Positions 52,884-62,480 of a DNA stretch of 64,000 bases are shown in pieces. Both the position numbers and the translations under genes were made by a program. This DNA comes from Pseudomonadota bacterium (GTDB taxonomy: Bacteria > Pseudomonadota > Alphaproteobacteria > Micavibrionales > CSBR16-224), in contig CP053449.1 in the NCBI GenBank assembly GCA_013285465.1, forward strand, positions 318,870-382,869, given 5' to 3'. Below the pieces are notes generated by a model. That model did no database searches and was not told the origin of the DNA. It saw only the letters and a list, made by a program, of their open reading frames with translations. The stretch's first letter is position 1, and each line of letters opens with the position of its first letter.

Positions 52884-53789
52884 CTAGAATAATTCAAGAA
52901 TCAGGCAGCGCGCTGATCCGCCGCCGTAATTTTCCACAACCTCAAGCGGACTGTGAATGATGTCGACATAGTAACGCCGTAAAATGCGTTCCTGTTCCGA
53001 TGTCAGCGCGGCATAGGCGCGGGAGGACATGGTCAGATAGGCAATGCCGGCCTCACCGCGGACTTCCAGCGCATTGCCGCACATCTCGTTCATCTGTTCC
53101 ATACTGAATGAAACAATATCATGGGTCTCCGCCAGATGCTTGCGGAGGCGTCTACGTTGCGCCTCATCAGGAATACAGTCAAAACAGACCCCCGCAACAT
53201 CGCGTCCGATAAACATCATAAGATCGGTATGGTAAACCGGCATGCCTTGCGGCGTTATCGTGTCAAAACAAACCAGTTCGTAATTTAAATCCGTCGCCCA
53301 TTTTTCCGCCACGGTTTTATGGCTGCGCTCCGACAATGCCAGATAGGCAATGCGGTTAATGCGATCCAGAACGAAACTGCCTGTCCCTTCAAGAAATTTT
53401 CTTTCATCTGAAAAAGGCGCGTAATCATGAAAAATTTTGTATTGTTTCTCAAGAATGGCGCAGATTTCAGGGGTGCGTTCAGCGCGGCGGTTCTTTGCCA
53501 TCATCGGGTAATAGACGGCGGTGCGGTTCGGATGGGTGGAAACCCAGTTGCCGGGGAAAATATGATCGGGGCATTGCGGGCTGCCGGGCGCACGGGTGAT
53601 TTTGACGCCAAATGATTCCAGCAATGCGGTAAAACGGTCGATTTCCAGCCGTACGGCTGCCAGCAGGGCGGCGGGATCTGTTTTTTCTTCTGTGTTTTGA
53701 TAAGGATTGGTGGCGCTGGTTTCCGGATTGGCAAAAAACACCGCAGGTTCAATAAACAGAAGATGATTGGCGGATTGTTCTACAAGCAT
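52884..53789 (-). CDS. ctlX: CtlX-type citrulline hydrolase (amidinotransferase fold)
   Basis: A 301-residue enzyme of the guanidino-group-modifying superfamily. 'FLEGTGSFVLDR' holds a substrate carboxylate-binding Glu region, 'VYHTDLMMFIG' the catalytic His, 'CGNALEVRG' a conserved loop and 'GGGSARCLILELF' the nucleophile Cys near the C-terminus. These match citrulline/arginine deiminase-like hydrolases of the CtlX group. The chosen start is ATG 53789, which lies one base after the ABC-exporter stop, with AGGA inside the exporter end as binding site, so translation is coupled. Confidence 0.85.
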   Translation of the reverse strand: MLVEQSANHLLFIEPAVFFANPETSATNPYQNTEEKTDPAALLAAVRLEIDRFTALLESFGVKITRAPGSPQCPDHIFPGNWVSTHPNRTAVYYPMMAKNRRAERTPEICAILEKQYKIFHDYAPFSDERKFLEGTGSFVLDRINRIAYLALSERSHKTVAEKWATDLNYELVCFDTITPQGMPVYHTDLMMFIGRDVAGVCFDCIPDEAQRRRLRKHLAETHDIVSFSMEQMNEMCGNALEVRGEAGIAYLTMSSRAYAALTSEQERILRRYYVDIIHSPLEVVENYGGGSARCLILELF

Positions 53790-53790
53790 G

Positions 53791-55686
53791 TTATTTTTTT
53801 CCTGCCCGTTTCTTTTTTGCTTTTTTCTTTGGCGCAGCATCTTCTTCCGGCTGTTCAATCGTGATAAATCCGCCGGATTGTTTTTTCCACAGCTGCGCAT
53901 ACAGCCCGTCTTTTTTCAACAGGCTGCGATGTGTGCCGTCTTCGGCGATTTTTCCCGCATCCAGAACAACCAGACGATCCATATGGGCGATGGTGGATAA
54001 GCGGTGCGCAATGGCGATGACGGTGCGGCCTTCCATCAGTTTTTCAAGGCTTTCCTGAATCAGCTGTTCGGATTCGGTATCAAGGGCGGAGGTCGCCTCG
54101 TCCAGCACCAGTATCGGTGCGGCTTTGAGGATGGCGCGGGCGATGGCGATACGCTGGCGCTGCCCGCCGGAAAGTTTCACACCGCGCTCGCCGACCATGG
54201 AGTTATAGCCTTCCGTCGTCTCCATGATAAAATCATGGCAATTGGCTTTTTTTGCGGCGGCGATGACATCTTTATCTGTGGCATCAAGCTTGCCGAAACG
54301 GATATTCTCCATCAGCGTGTCTTCAAACAGTGTCGTATCTTGCGGAATAACGGCGATATGTTCACGCAGGCTTTTGGTGGAAATCTCGCGGATGTCCTGA
54401 CCGTCAATCGTGATACGGCAATCAGGGGCTTCGTAAAAACGCAGCAACAAATTCACCAGCGTTGATTTTCCTGCGCCGGAACGTCCGATAATACCGATTT
54501 TTTGTCTGGCACCGATATTCAGGTCAAAACCGCTGAACACTGCGGCCGCTTTTTTATAGGCAAAGCTAATATGGTCGTAGTGGATCTCGCCTTTTTTGAC
54601 TTTTAAGACGGGCAGATGGTCATCACGGATGCCGATATCTTCGAAACTTTTGACGATATTCCCAACCGCGTAAACATTGGTATGAGTCTGCACCAGATCG
54701 GCATATTTTTGGGCGACGGCGGCAAAAACACCGTCCAGCCGCAGCATATACTGGAAAATGGCAACAACGGTTCCCAGTGCCAAAACTTCACCTGCGCCGA
54801 TTTTCATGTGATGGGCGATATAAAGATACAGAACCAGAAAATGGCTGAGCACAATCAGCATCGACATTAAGAACCATTTCCACTCCACCAGAACAACAGC
54901 GCGGGCAAAGGGAGCCCACCATGATTGGATCGCACCGGAAAGATGTTTTTCCGTTGTCTGCGACAGATTGAACATGATGACATTCTGGATATTGCTGACA
55001 TAATCGAACAGCGCGGCAGAGAAAACATGTTCGCGCTCATTGATGCGGTGATTCAGGCGCATGATGATTTTGTCAAAATAAGTCAGCAGGTAAAAAATCA
55101 GGCAGGAAATCACGAATAATGCCAGACTGACATAAACATCAATAAAGGCCAGACCGACAAAAACGCCGGTGAAACGGACGATGGATTGCAGATAGATAAA
55201 CTGGGTTTCGGCAAATCCCGATAGTGCATTGGCGGCCTTATTGACACGGTTGATGGTTGCGCCGCTGTGATGGTCGTGATGCCAGTGCAGCGGCAGGCGC
55301 GTTATATAGTCATAGAATTTCAGGTTAAAATTCTTTTTGATCGTATAGGCGGTCATGCGCTCGATGCAGCGCCCCGGTCCGTGGAACAGCCAGAATCCGA
55401 ATGTTCCGAGCACATAAAGCGTCAACCAGAACAGGGATTGCTTTAAAATTTCATCGCCGCCGGCTTGCAAGGCGTTAATCAGCTCACCCAATACGTAAGG
55501 CTGGGTCATAAAAATCGCATTAGCCAGAATGAACATCACGTAATATTGCACAACGCGTTTTCTCTCGTCCCCCGCATAGGTCCAGCAACCGGAAATCAGC
55601 CGCCAGTATTGCGCCAGAATGCCGTAACTGCCAAGATCGTCATGGTCGGTCTTTGACTGTTTCTTATTATTTTTGTGTTTTGCCAC
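53791..55686 (-). CDS. ABC exporter, fused membrane and ATPase domains
   Basis: A 631-residue type IV ABC exporter subunit. Six hydrophobic helices lie between about residues 40 and 320. The ATPase domain has Walker A 'GRSGAGKSTLVN', the Q-loop 'VIPQDTTLF', signature 'LSGGQRQRIAIARA', Walker B 'ILVLDEATS' and the H-loop 'AIAHRLSTI', all intact, so it should work as a homodimer. A Lys-rich tail ends the protein. The substrate is unknown; its tight coupling to ctlX hints at a related amine or peptide, which is inference only. Confidence 0.95.
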   Translation of the reverse strand: MAKHKNNKKQSKTDHDDLGSYGILAQYWRLISGCWTYAGDERKRVVQYYVMFILANAIFMTQPYVLGELINALQAGGDEILKQSLFWLTLYVLGTFGFWLFHGPGRCIERMTAYTIKKNFNLKFYDYITRLPLHWHHDHHSGATINRVNKAANALSGFAETQFIYLQSIVRFTGVFVGLAFIDVYVSLALFVISCLIFYLLTYFDKIIMRLNHRINEREHVFSAALFDYVSNIQNVIMFNLSQTTEKHLSGAIQSWWAPFARAVVLVEWKWFLMSMLIVLSHFLVLYLYIAHHMKIGAGEVLALGTVVAIFQYMLRLDGVFAAVAQKYADLVQTHTNVYAVGNIVKSFEDIGIRDDHLPVLKVKKGEIHYDHISFAYKKAAAVFSGFDLNIGARQKIGIIGRSGAGKSTLVNLLLRFYEAPDCRITIDGQDIREISTKSLREHIAVIPQDTTLFEDTLMENIRFGKLDATDKDVIAAAKKANCHDFIMETTEGYNSMVGERGVKLSGGQRQRIAIARAILKAAPILVLDEATSALDTESEQLIQESLEKLMEGRTVIAIAHRLSTIAHMDRLVVLDAGKIAEDGTHRSLLKKDGLYAQLWKKQSGGFITIEQPEEDAAPKKKAKKKRAGKK

Positions 55687-55732
55687 GACAGCCTTCTTTC
55701 TCTTAAAATGAAATATATGTTATAATAAAATA

Positions 55733-56110
55733 ATGAAGCTTTGGAAAAAATATCTCGGTGTTTTTGCCGTTTTGTCATTCCTGATGGCGGGGGTTCCCGG
55801 CATGGGTTATGCTTCGGCTGTCTGCGACTATGATGAAAACGCCGGAAAAACTGTGATGACACAGCAAAAAGACATGTCATCCGGTTGCCATGATATATCT
55901 TCCTCCTCCGAGATAGAAAAAACGGCGGAAACCAAGCAGGGTTGTTGTGAACCCTTCTGTGACGGTGTCGGTTGCGGTAAAATGCCGCTGGTGGCCCCTG
56001 CGGAAATGACTGATTTCAGAATGCCGCCCTTATCCGGTTATGAAGTATTTGACCTGACCTCCAATGGCACCCGTTTGGAACGATTGATGCGTCCGCCGAT
56101 CTTCCGCTGA
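55733..56110 (+). CDS. Small secreted Cys-rich protein, possible metal binder
   Basis: A 125-residue protein with a signal peptide (hydrophobic residues about 8-27, Ala-Ser-Ala site). The mature part has a Cys/His cluster: Cys in 'AVCDYDE', 'GCHDIS', and 'GCCEPFCDGVGCGKM', seven in total with a Met close by. The tail ends 'LMRPPIFR'. This recalls the small CopL/DUF2946-like proteins found beside copper-resistance genes, but similarity is only in pattern. It is divergent from the ABC exporter (46 bp) and 54 bp upstream of another secreted Cys protein. Confidence 0.6.
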   Translation: MKLWKKYLGVFAVLSFLMAGVPGMGYASAVCDYDENAGKTVMTQQKDMSSGCHDISSSSEIEKTAETKQGCCEPFCDGVGCGKMPLVAPAEMTDFRMPPLSGYEVFDLTSNGTRLERLMRPPIFR

Positions 56111-56164
56111 TAAATTCTGTAACCTGTTTTTGACAGGCAACGAAATATTATCAGGAGAAAAAAC

Positions 56165-56536
56165 ATGAAAAAAATTATTTTTACTTTTGCAGCATTCGTG
56201 CTGCTGTTATCCACCCCTGTTTTTGCACAGGATGCTGCCGCAGAAGCGGAAAATCCGTTCCCGTCTTTGCACAAGGTTGAGGCAAAATATGTCTGTATGG
56301 TGAATAACCGCGTCTTTCCTATTGTACAAATCCCCGTTGAAGTGGAAGGAAAGACCTATTACGGATGCTGTGCGATGTGTGAAGCGCGGCTTCAAAAAGA
56401 CGCCAGCCTACGCAAGGGGGTCGACCCGGTTAGCGGCGCGGAGGTGGATAAAGCCGATGCGGTGATCGGGGCAAAACGTGACGGTTCCGTTTATTACTTC
56501 GAAAATGAGGAAAATTACGAAGCCTTTCAGGAGTAA
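56165..56536 (+). CDS. Secreted TRASH/YHS-like metal-binding protein
   Basis: A 123-residue exported protein with a clear signal peptide (Phe-Ala-Gln site, about residue 21). The mature domain has 'AKYVCMVNNRVFP', 'TYYGCCAMCEARL' and 'VDPVSGAEVDKADAVIG', the spacing of TRASH/YHS-like domains that bind heavy metals through cysteines. TCAGGAG lies seven bases before the ATG. It most likely buffers or senses metal in the periplasm and precedes the efflux genes by 118 bp. Confidence 0.7.
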   Translation: MKKIIFTFAAFVLLLSTPVFAQDAAAEAENPFPSLHKVEAKYVCMVNNRVFPIVQIPVEVEGKTYYGCCAMCEARLQKDASLRKGVDPVSGAEVDKADAVIGAKRDGSVYYFENEENYEAFQE

Positions 56537-56654
56537 AAGAACCGCCTGCCGCGGCAGATTATCTTGTTATTGATTTTTTTCGAGGGTTTTTCCGCTGTAA
56601 CTGCGTATATAGTGGATAAAGCAAAAAACCGATCAGGAAAACGGCGGAAAACCT

Positions 56655-58121
56655 TTGAAAAGAAAATACAAACATTCACTCCATGCAAAAGGCTTGGCCT
56701 TGCTGCTGCCGTCGCTGATGCTATTGCAGGCGGGTTGTACCGCTGTGCCGGATGGGCGCGATCCGCTACAAATGTCGTCTTCCTATAGCCGTTCCCTGGA
56801 TAGCGCAGCGGGTTATGATGCTGTGCGCGGACAATATTGGCGGGAATTCGGTGATGATGCTTTGAATAAGCTGGTGGAAGAGGCGCTGAAAGACAATCCC
56901 AATCTCGAACGTGTACGGCAAAGATTATTGCAGGCCGAGGCTGTGGCAAAAAAAAGCGGTGCGGATTTATACCCCTCTGTCACCGTCACGGGCGGTCGCG
57001 ATTTGGGGCGTGGAACGGCGGCAGGCAGTGGTGATTTGAGCCTCAGCGGCGCCGCATCTTATGAGCTGGATATCTGGGGGAAGAATCGCGCATCTGCAAA
57101 ATCAGGCAAGCTTGACGCTTTTGGCGCTGCAGAAGATTTGCGCGCGGCAGCAGTAACATTGGCGGCGGAAATCATACAGGATTGGCTAAGATTGGCCGCT
57201 CTGCGTGAGGAAGAAGCATTGTTAAACCGCCAGATCAGCATTAATGAAAATGTGATGGAGCTGCAGCAGGCGCGTTTTTCAGGCGGTATTGCCTCGGCGC
57301 TGGATGTGTTGCAGCAAAAAGAAGTCCTTGCACGCGTACGGGCGCAATTGCCGGACGTACAGGCGGGGCAGGCGCTGGCCCTGAACCGTTTGGCGGTGCT
57401 GGCAGGGCGTAGCCCGGCGGAATTCATACCGCCTGATCAAGCGGCATTGCCGGCGTTGTTGCCCCTGCCCGGAGCCGGGTTGCCCAGCCTGTTGCTGGAG
57501 GAGCGGCCTGATATCCGTGCGGCATGGCTGCGGGTTTCTGCCGCCGATTGGGCAAAAGAAGCGGCCGCGGCTGACCGTTTGCCCGGCGTTAATCTGACGG
57601 CAAATTATGCAACAATGGGGGCGGCATTCGGTAATTTATTCACGAATTGGGCGCTGACACTGGCGGCATCGCTGGTTGCGCCGGTTATGGATGGCGGGAC
57701 GCGGGTTGCGGAAACCGCACGGCAGCAGGCTGTCGCGGATGAGCGGTTTCAAACCTACCGTGAAACCGTTTTAAACGCGCTGAAAGAAGTTGAAGATGCA
57801 CTGGCGCAGAACAAATATCAGGCCGATAAAATCACAGCGGTTGAGGAACAGCTTGAAGCCGCGCGTAATGCGCTGGCGCAGGCGCAGATCAGCTATACAA
57901 ATGGCAGTACGGATTATTTATCTGTTTTAAACGGGCTTTTAAATGTGCAAAGCCTTGAGAGACAGATGGTGCAGGCGCGGCGTGATTTATCGCTGTACCG
58001 TGTGATGTTGTACCGCGCGCTGGGCGGCCGCGGCTGGACGGATACCGTCATGGCAGATTCTGCGGAAAAACAGACTGAAACGGAAAACGGAGAGGAACAG
58101 GATGTTCGCGAAGCTCTTTAA
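56655..58121 (+). CDS. Outer-membrane efflux lipoprotein, NodT/OprM type
   Basis: The outer-membrane channel of the RND pump encoded next. A signal peptide ends in the lipobox 'LLQAGC', so it is a lipoprotein. Two TolC-type repeats follow, with 'WREFGDDALNKLVEEALKDNPNL' and 'ASYELDIWGKNRASAKSG' in the first and 'YETVLNALKEVEDALAQNKYQ'-like helix in the second. The 488 residues match the family. The start is a TTG at 56655; no suitable ATG lies before the signal peptide. It overlaps the adaptor gene by 20 bp. Confidence 0.92.
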   Translation: MKRKYKHSLHAKGLALLLPSLMLLQAGCTAVPDGRDPLQMSSSYSRSLDSAAGYDAVRGQYWREFGDDALNKLVEEALKDNPNLERVRQRLLQAEAVAKKSGADLYPSVTVTGGRDLGRGTAAGSGDLSLSGAASYELDIWGKNRASAKSGKLDAFGAAEDLRAAAVTLAAEIIQDWLRLAALREEEALLNRQISINENVMELQQARFSGGIASALDVLQQKEVLARVRAQLPDVQAGQALALNRLAVLAGRSPAEFIPPDQAALPALLPLPGAGLPSLLLEERPDIRAAWLRVSAADWAKEAAAADRLPGVNLTANYATMGAAFGNLFTNWALTLAASLVAPVMDGGTRVAETARQQAVADERFQTYRETVLNALKEVEDALAQNKYQADKITAVEEQLEAARNALAQAQISYTNGSTDYLSVLNGLLNVQSLERQMVQARRDLSLYRVMLYRALGGRGWTDTVMADSAEKQTETENGEEQDVREAL

Positions 58122-59301
58122 AATTATTCTGCCGGTAGCGGTGGTTGCGGGCGGCGTCTTTGTCGCCTTGTGGTATGTCGAAAATCCGGCAACGGTCGAG
58201 CGCCGCCCTGCGCCGCCGCCGATGGCGCTGCCTGTGGAAACTGCTGTGGCGGAAAGCGGTGATTATACCGTCGTGGTCGAGGCGATGGGACAGGTCATTC
58301 CTGCGACCAGCGCACAGATCAGACCGCAGGTCGGCGGTGAAATTATCACAACGGCGGATGGTTTTGTTCCGGGCGGTTTTTTTGTGCAGGATGCCGTCAT
58401 GTTGCAGATTGAGCCCGCCGATTATGAGCTGGCTGTCAAAAAACAACAGGCATTATTCCAGCAGGCGGAGGCGGCATACCGTTTGGAAATGGGGCGGCAG
58501 GAAGTTGCAAAAAACGAATTGGAGATGCTGGAAAGAACGACAGGAAAAAAACCGGCCAATACCGCACTTGCTTTGCGTCGCCCGCAACTGGATCAGGCGC
58601 GGGCGGAAATGGAAAAAGTGAAGGCTGATCTTGATACGGCGCAGCTGGCTTTGTCACGCACGGCTGTAAAAGCACCGTTCAACGCCTTGGTGACGGAGCG
58701 GCGCGCCGTGCGCGGCGACCGTGTGGCAGCGCAGGAGATTGTGGCGACATTGGCGGGAACGGATGAATACTGGGTTGAATTATCGGTTCCCTTAAGTGAT
58801 TTGCGCTGGCTGCATTTTCCGGCACCGGCGGAAATTGTACTGGATGGAAAGCGCGGCACACGACAGGCGCAGCTGGTACGTATGACCGGAAAACTTGATG
58901 AAGCCAGCCGTCTTGCCGGTGTGCTGGTGGCGGTGGCTGATCCGATGCTGTTGGCGGAAGATGCGTCAGTCACAGATTTTCCAATGATGCTGGGGGATTA
59001 CGTGCGGGTGCGGATCAAAGGTGAAAAACTGACAAACACCGTACGCGTACCGCTGGCATGGTTGCGTGACGGCAGCATTGTCTGGACGGCGCAGGACGGT
59101 TTGTTGAAATTTAATGCCGTGCAGATTTTACGGGAAGACCGCGATTACGCCTATATTGCCGAGGGATTGACAGCAGGGGACATGCTGGTGACATCCGATA
59201 TCTCCGTTCCTGTAGAAGGAATGAAAATCCGTACGGATGCGGAAGCCGTGAAAGAAAATGTGACATCCGGTGCAATCCTTCCTGAAGGAGGTACTGAATG
59301 A
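58102..59301 (+). CDS. RND efflux periplasmic adaptor
   Basis: A 399-residue membrane fusion protein. One N-terminal helix (residues 5-25) anchors it. Next come the split lipoyl/barrel-sandwich halves ('GQVIPATSAQIRPQVGGEI' and 'LSRTAVKAPFNALVTERRAVRGDRV') around a coiled-coil hairpin (about 110-180), then beta-barrel and membrane-proximal domains. No His- or Met-rich metal-binding extension of the CusB/CzcB kind is visible. It overlaps the pump gene by four bases (ATGA). Confidence 0.95.
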   Translation: MFAKLFKIILPVAVVAGGVFVALWYVENPATVERRPAPPPMALPVETAVAESGDYTVVVEAMGQVIPATSAQIRPQVGGEIITTADGFVPGGFFVQDAVMLQIEPADYELAVKKQQALFQQAEAAYRLEMGRQEVAKNELEMLERTTGKKPANTALALRRPQLDQARAEMEKVKADLDTAQLALSRTAVKAPFNALVTERRAVRGDRVAAQEIVATLAGTDEYWVELSVPLSDLRWLHFPAPAEIVLDGKRGTRQAQLVRMTGKLDEASRLAGVLVAVADPMLLAEDASVTDFPMMLGDYVRVRIKGEKLTNTVRVPLAWLRDGSIVWTAQDGLLKFNAVQILREDRDYAYIAEGLTAGDMLVTSDISVPVEGMKIRTDAEAVKENVTSGAILPEGGTE

Positions 59302-62300
59302 GCGCAAACAAGACAGATCACCCGGACGAGATTGAAAACGGTCCGATCAAATGGATGGCGGCGCATCCTGTGGCCGCTAATCTGTTGATGGTGATTTGCC
59401 TGTTGGGCGGGCTTTTTATTTTTACGCAATCAACGCAGGAGGTCTTTCCCGAATTTGCGCTGGATACGGTCACAGTACGCATGTCTTACCCCGGTGCCAG
59501 CCCCGAAGAGGTGGAACAGGGGATTGTGCTGGCCGTGGAGGATGCGGTGCGTGATATTGAAGGGCTGGGAGAAATCACCTCCCGCGCGACAGAGGGGGCG
59601 GCATCGGTTTCTGTCGAGGTTCTTGATACTGAAAATATGATGCGGGTTTTGCAGGATGTGCAATCCGCCGTGGACCGTGTAACGACCTTTCCGGTTGATG
59701 CGGAAAATCTGACAGTGGCAATCAACAGCCGCCGCCGTGATGTGGTGACATTAGCATTATTCGGCGATGCGGATGAACGCGTTTTGCGCAATGCGGCGGA
59801 ACAAGTGCAGGCGGTGCTGGAACAGGATCCGGATATCGGCCCGGTTGAGCTCGGCGGCGTGCGCGATTACGAAATCCATATCGAAGTGTCGCAGGATAAT
59901 CTGCGCCGTTATAATCTTAGCCTGCCGCAGATTGCGCAGCGTGTGCGGCAGACAGCGCTGGAGCTGGGCGGCGGTGCGTTGGATACGACCAGCGGCGAAA
60001 TTCTTGTCCGTATGACGGAGAGGCGCGATACGGCAAAGCAATTCCGTGACGTGCCGGTGATTATCCAGCCCAATGGCAGTCAGGTTTTACTGGGGGATAT
60101 TGCGCATATCCGTGAAGCTTTTGCCGACAGCAATAATTATGCGGTTTATAACGGCCATCAGGCGGTATTTCTGGATGTATACCGTATCGGTGACCAAACA
60201 CCGGTCGGTGTTTCCTCCCGCGTGAAAGCGCATATCGCAACGCTGAATGAAACACTGCCGCCGGGGATTGATATCATCGTGCTGGATGACCGTTCCAAAA
60301 TCTTTCAGCAACGTGCGGCGTTGCTGGTCAAGAACGGGTTATGGGGGCTGGGTCTGGTTGTGCTGCTATTGACCTTTTTTCTGGAAACGCGGCTGGCTTT
60401 CTGGGTGAGTATGGGGATACCGATTGCTTTTATGGGCGCGTTCCTGACTTTTCCGGCGACAGATTTTACGGTCAATATCGTGAGCATGTTCGCCTTTATC
60501 ATCGCATTGGGGCTGGTGGTGGATGATGCCATCGTATCGGGGGAAAATATTTACAGCTACCGTCAGAAAGGCATGTCGCCGCTGATGGCAGCCGTCACCG
60601 GTGCGCGCGAGATTGCCTATCCCGTCACGGTCAGCGTATTGACCAATATTGTTGCCTTCCTGCCGCTGTTTTTCATGCCGGGGACAATCGGCAAAATTTT
60701 CAGTGTTATTCCGGTCGTTGTTTGTGCCGTCTTTCTGTTTTCCCTGATTGAATGCCTGTTTGTGCTGCCGGCGCATCTGGCCTTTACGCGCAGTAAAAAA
60801 GAGCCGGGCAAGGTCATGAAATTTCTGGGCACACCGAAAAGAAAATTCCAGCGCGGTTTTCAGTATTTTGTGAAACGGTATTTTCGCCGTTTTATCGGCA
60901 TGACGGTGCGCCACCGCTATTTTGTCGTTGCACTGTTTATGGCTTTTCTCGCCGGAGTCGGCGGCTATGTCGGCAGCGGGCGTATGGGGATGGAGATGTT
61001 CCCGCGGGTGGAATCCGATTATGCTTTTGCCTCCGTGACATTGCCGGTCGGCACGCCGATGGAGCGTGTTATGACGGTGCAGAAACATATGCTGGATGCG
61101 GCGAAAAAAGTGGTGGAGGAAAACGGCGGTGACAGGCTTGCAACCGGTGTTTACGGTAAAATCGCCGAAAATGTGATTGAGGCGCGGATTTACCTGACGG
61201 ATCCCGATATCCGTCCGGTCAGTACGCGCGAGACAGTGGCCCTGTGGCGTGACGAAGTCGGTGTGATAACCGGTCTGGAATCCTCCTCCTTTCTGTCGAA
61301 TAGGGGCGGGCCGGGATCGGGCGCGGCTTTGACGGTGGAATTAAGCCATACCGATACGGCCGTGCTGGATGCGGCAGCGCAGCGTTTGGCTGTGGCATTG
61401 GCGGATTTCCCGAATACGAAAGATATTGATGACGGATCGGCGCAGGGGAAAAAGCAGTTTAATTTCCGCATGACCACGCTGGGCTATACGCTGGGGATGA
61501 CGACGGAAAATGTTGCGCGGCAGGTGCGGGCGGCTTTCTATGGCAGCGAGGTTTTTAAACAGCAGCGCGGGCGTGATGAAGTCCGTATATTGGTGCGTTT
61601 GCCCGAAGCGCAACGCTCGTCACAATATGATTTATACAATCTGATGCTGCGTGCGCCGGACGGGTCGGATGTGATGCTGCGCGATGTGGTCACGATGGAA
61701 GAAGGCCGCGCCTATACCTCGATTTACCGCCGCGACGGACGCCGTGTTGTGCAGGTGGCTGCAGATGTGGACCCGCCTTCGCAGGCGGGACGCATTATCA
61801 ATGTTATTACGCAGGATGCGTTGCCGGAATTGCAGCGCCGCTATCCAGGATTAACCTATTCTTTTGAAGGGCGGCAGGCGGAAATTCGCGACAGTATTAT
61901 GAGCCTTCTTTGGGGGCTGTTTGCCGTGCTGTTTGTGATTTATGCCTTGCTGGCTTTGCAATTCGGCAGCTACAGTCAGCCTTTGATGGTGCTGTTGGCC
62001 ATTCCTTTCGGCGCAATCGGTGCGGTTTTCGGCCATATGATTATGGGCTATTCCTTAAGTGTGATGAGCCTCTTGGGGATGATGGCACTGTCAGGGGTTG
62101 TGGTGAACGGATCGCTGATTTTGGTCGATTTTGCCAATCGCCGCCGCGCAAAGGGAATGACGATAAAAAGCGCGATTACCGATGCCTCCGTACTGCGTTT
62201 TCGTCCGATTTTGCTGACGACTCTGACGACGTTTATCGGACTGGCACCGATGATTTTTGAAACCTCGCGGCAGGCGCGGTTCTTGATTCCGATGGCGATT

Positions 62301-62480
62301 TCACTAGGTTTTGGAATTTTGTTTGCGGCGCTTATCACGCTGGTGCTTATTCCGGCTTTCTATGTCATTATAGTGGATATCAGAGGCTTTTTTGGCGCAC
62401 GCAAAGCAAGGAAAGAACAGCGAAGTGAAAAACCGCAAGGACAGACCGGACAAGAACAGTCAGAAGGAGGGGCGGGATGA
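59298..62480 (+). CDS. RND efflux pump, HAE type
   Basis: A 1060-residue inner-membrane RND transporter. Twelve membrane helices and two large periplasmic loops are in place. The first helix starts after 'IKWMAAHPVAANLL', and helix 4 has 'LGLVVDDAIVSGENIY' with the two proton-relay Asp residues. This DD form is typical of pumps for organic compounds (HAE), not of heavy-metal pumps, which usually have a single Asp there. The tail is polar (Lys/Gln/Gly-rich) and overlaps the sigma-factor gene. Likely substrates are drugs, detergents or envelope lipids. Confidence 0.95.
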   Translation: MSANKTDHPDEIENGPIKWMAAHPVAANLLMVICLLGGLFIFTQSTQEVFPEFALDTVTVRMSYPGASPEEVEQGIVLAVEDAVRDIEGLGEITSRATEGAASVSVEVLDTENMMRVLQDVQSAVDRVTTFPVDAENLTVAINSRRRDVVTLALFGDADERVLRNAAEQVQAVLEQDPDIGPVELGGVRDYEIHIEVSQDNLRRYNLSLPQIAQRVRQTALELGGGALDTTSGEILVRMTERRDTAKQFRDVPVIIQPNGSQVLLGDIAHIREAFADSNNYAVYNGHQAVFLDVYRIGDQTPVGVSSRVKAHIATLNETLPPGIDIIVLDDRSKIFQQRAALLVKNGLWGLGLVVLLLTFFLETRLAFWVSMGIPIAFMGAFLTFPATDFTVNIVSMFAFIIALGLVVDDAIVSGENIYSYRQKGMSPLMAAVTGAREIAYPVTVSVLTNIVAFLPLFFMPGTIGKIFSVIPVVVCAVFLFSLIECLFVLPAHLAFTRSKKEPGKVMKFLGTPKRKFQRGFQYFVKRYFRRFIGMTVRHRYFVVALFMAFLAGVGGYVGSGRMGMEMFPRVESDYAFASVTLPVGTPMERVMTVQKHMLDAAKKVVEENGGDRLATGVYGKIAENVIEARIYLTDPDIRPVSTRETVALWRDEVGVITGLESSSFLSNRGGPGSGAALTVELSHTDTAVLDAAAQRLAVALADFPNTKDIDDGSAQGKKQFNFRMTTLGYTLGMTTENVARQVRAAFYGSEVFKQQRGRDEVRILVRLPEAQRSSQYDLYNLMLRAPDGSDVMLRDVVTMEEGRAYTSIYRRDGRRVVQVAADVDPPSQAGRIINVITQDALPELQRRYPGLTYSFEGRQAEIRDSIMSLLWGLFAVLFVIYALLALQFGSYSQPLMVLLAIPFGAIGAVFGHMIMGYSLSVMSLLGMMALSGVVVNGSLILVDFANRRRAKGMTIKSAITDASVLRFRPILLTTLTTFIGLAPMIFETSRQARFLIPMAISLGFGILFAALITLVLIPAFYVIIVDIRGFFGARKARKEQRSEKPQGQTGQEQSEGGAG

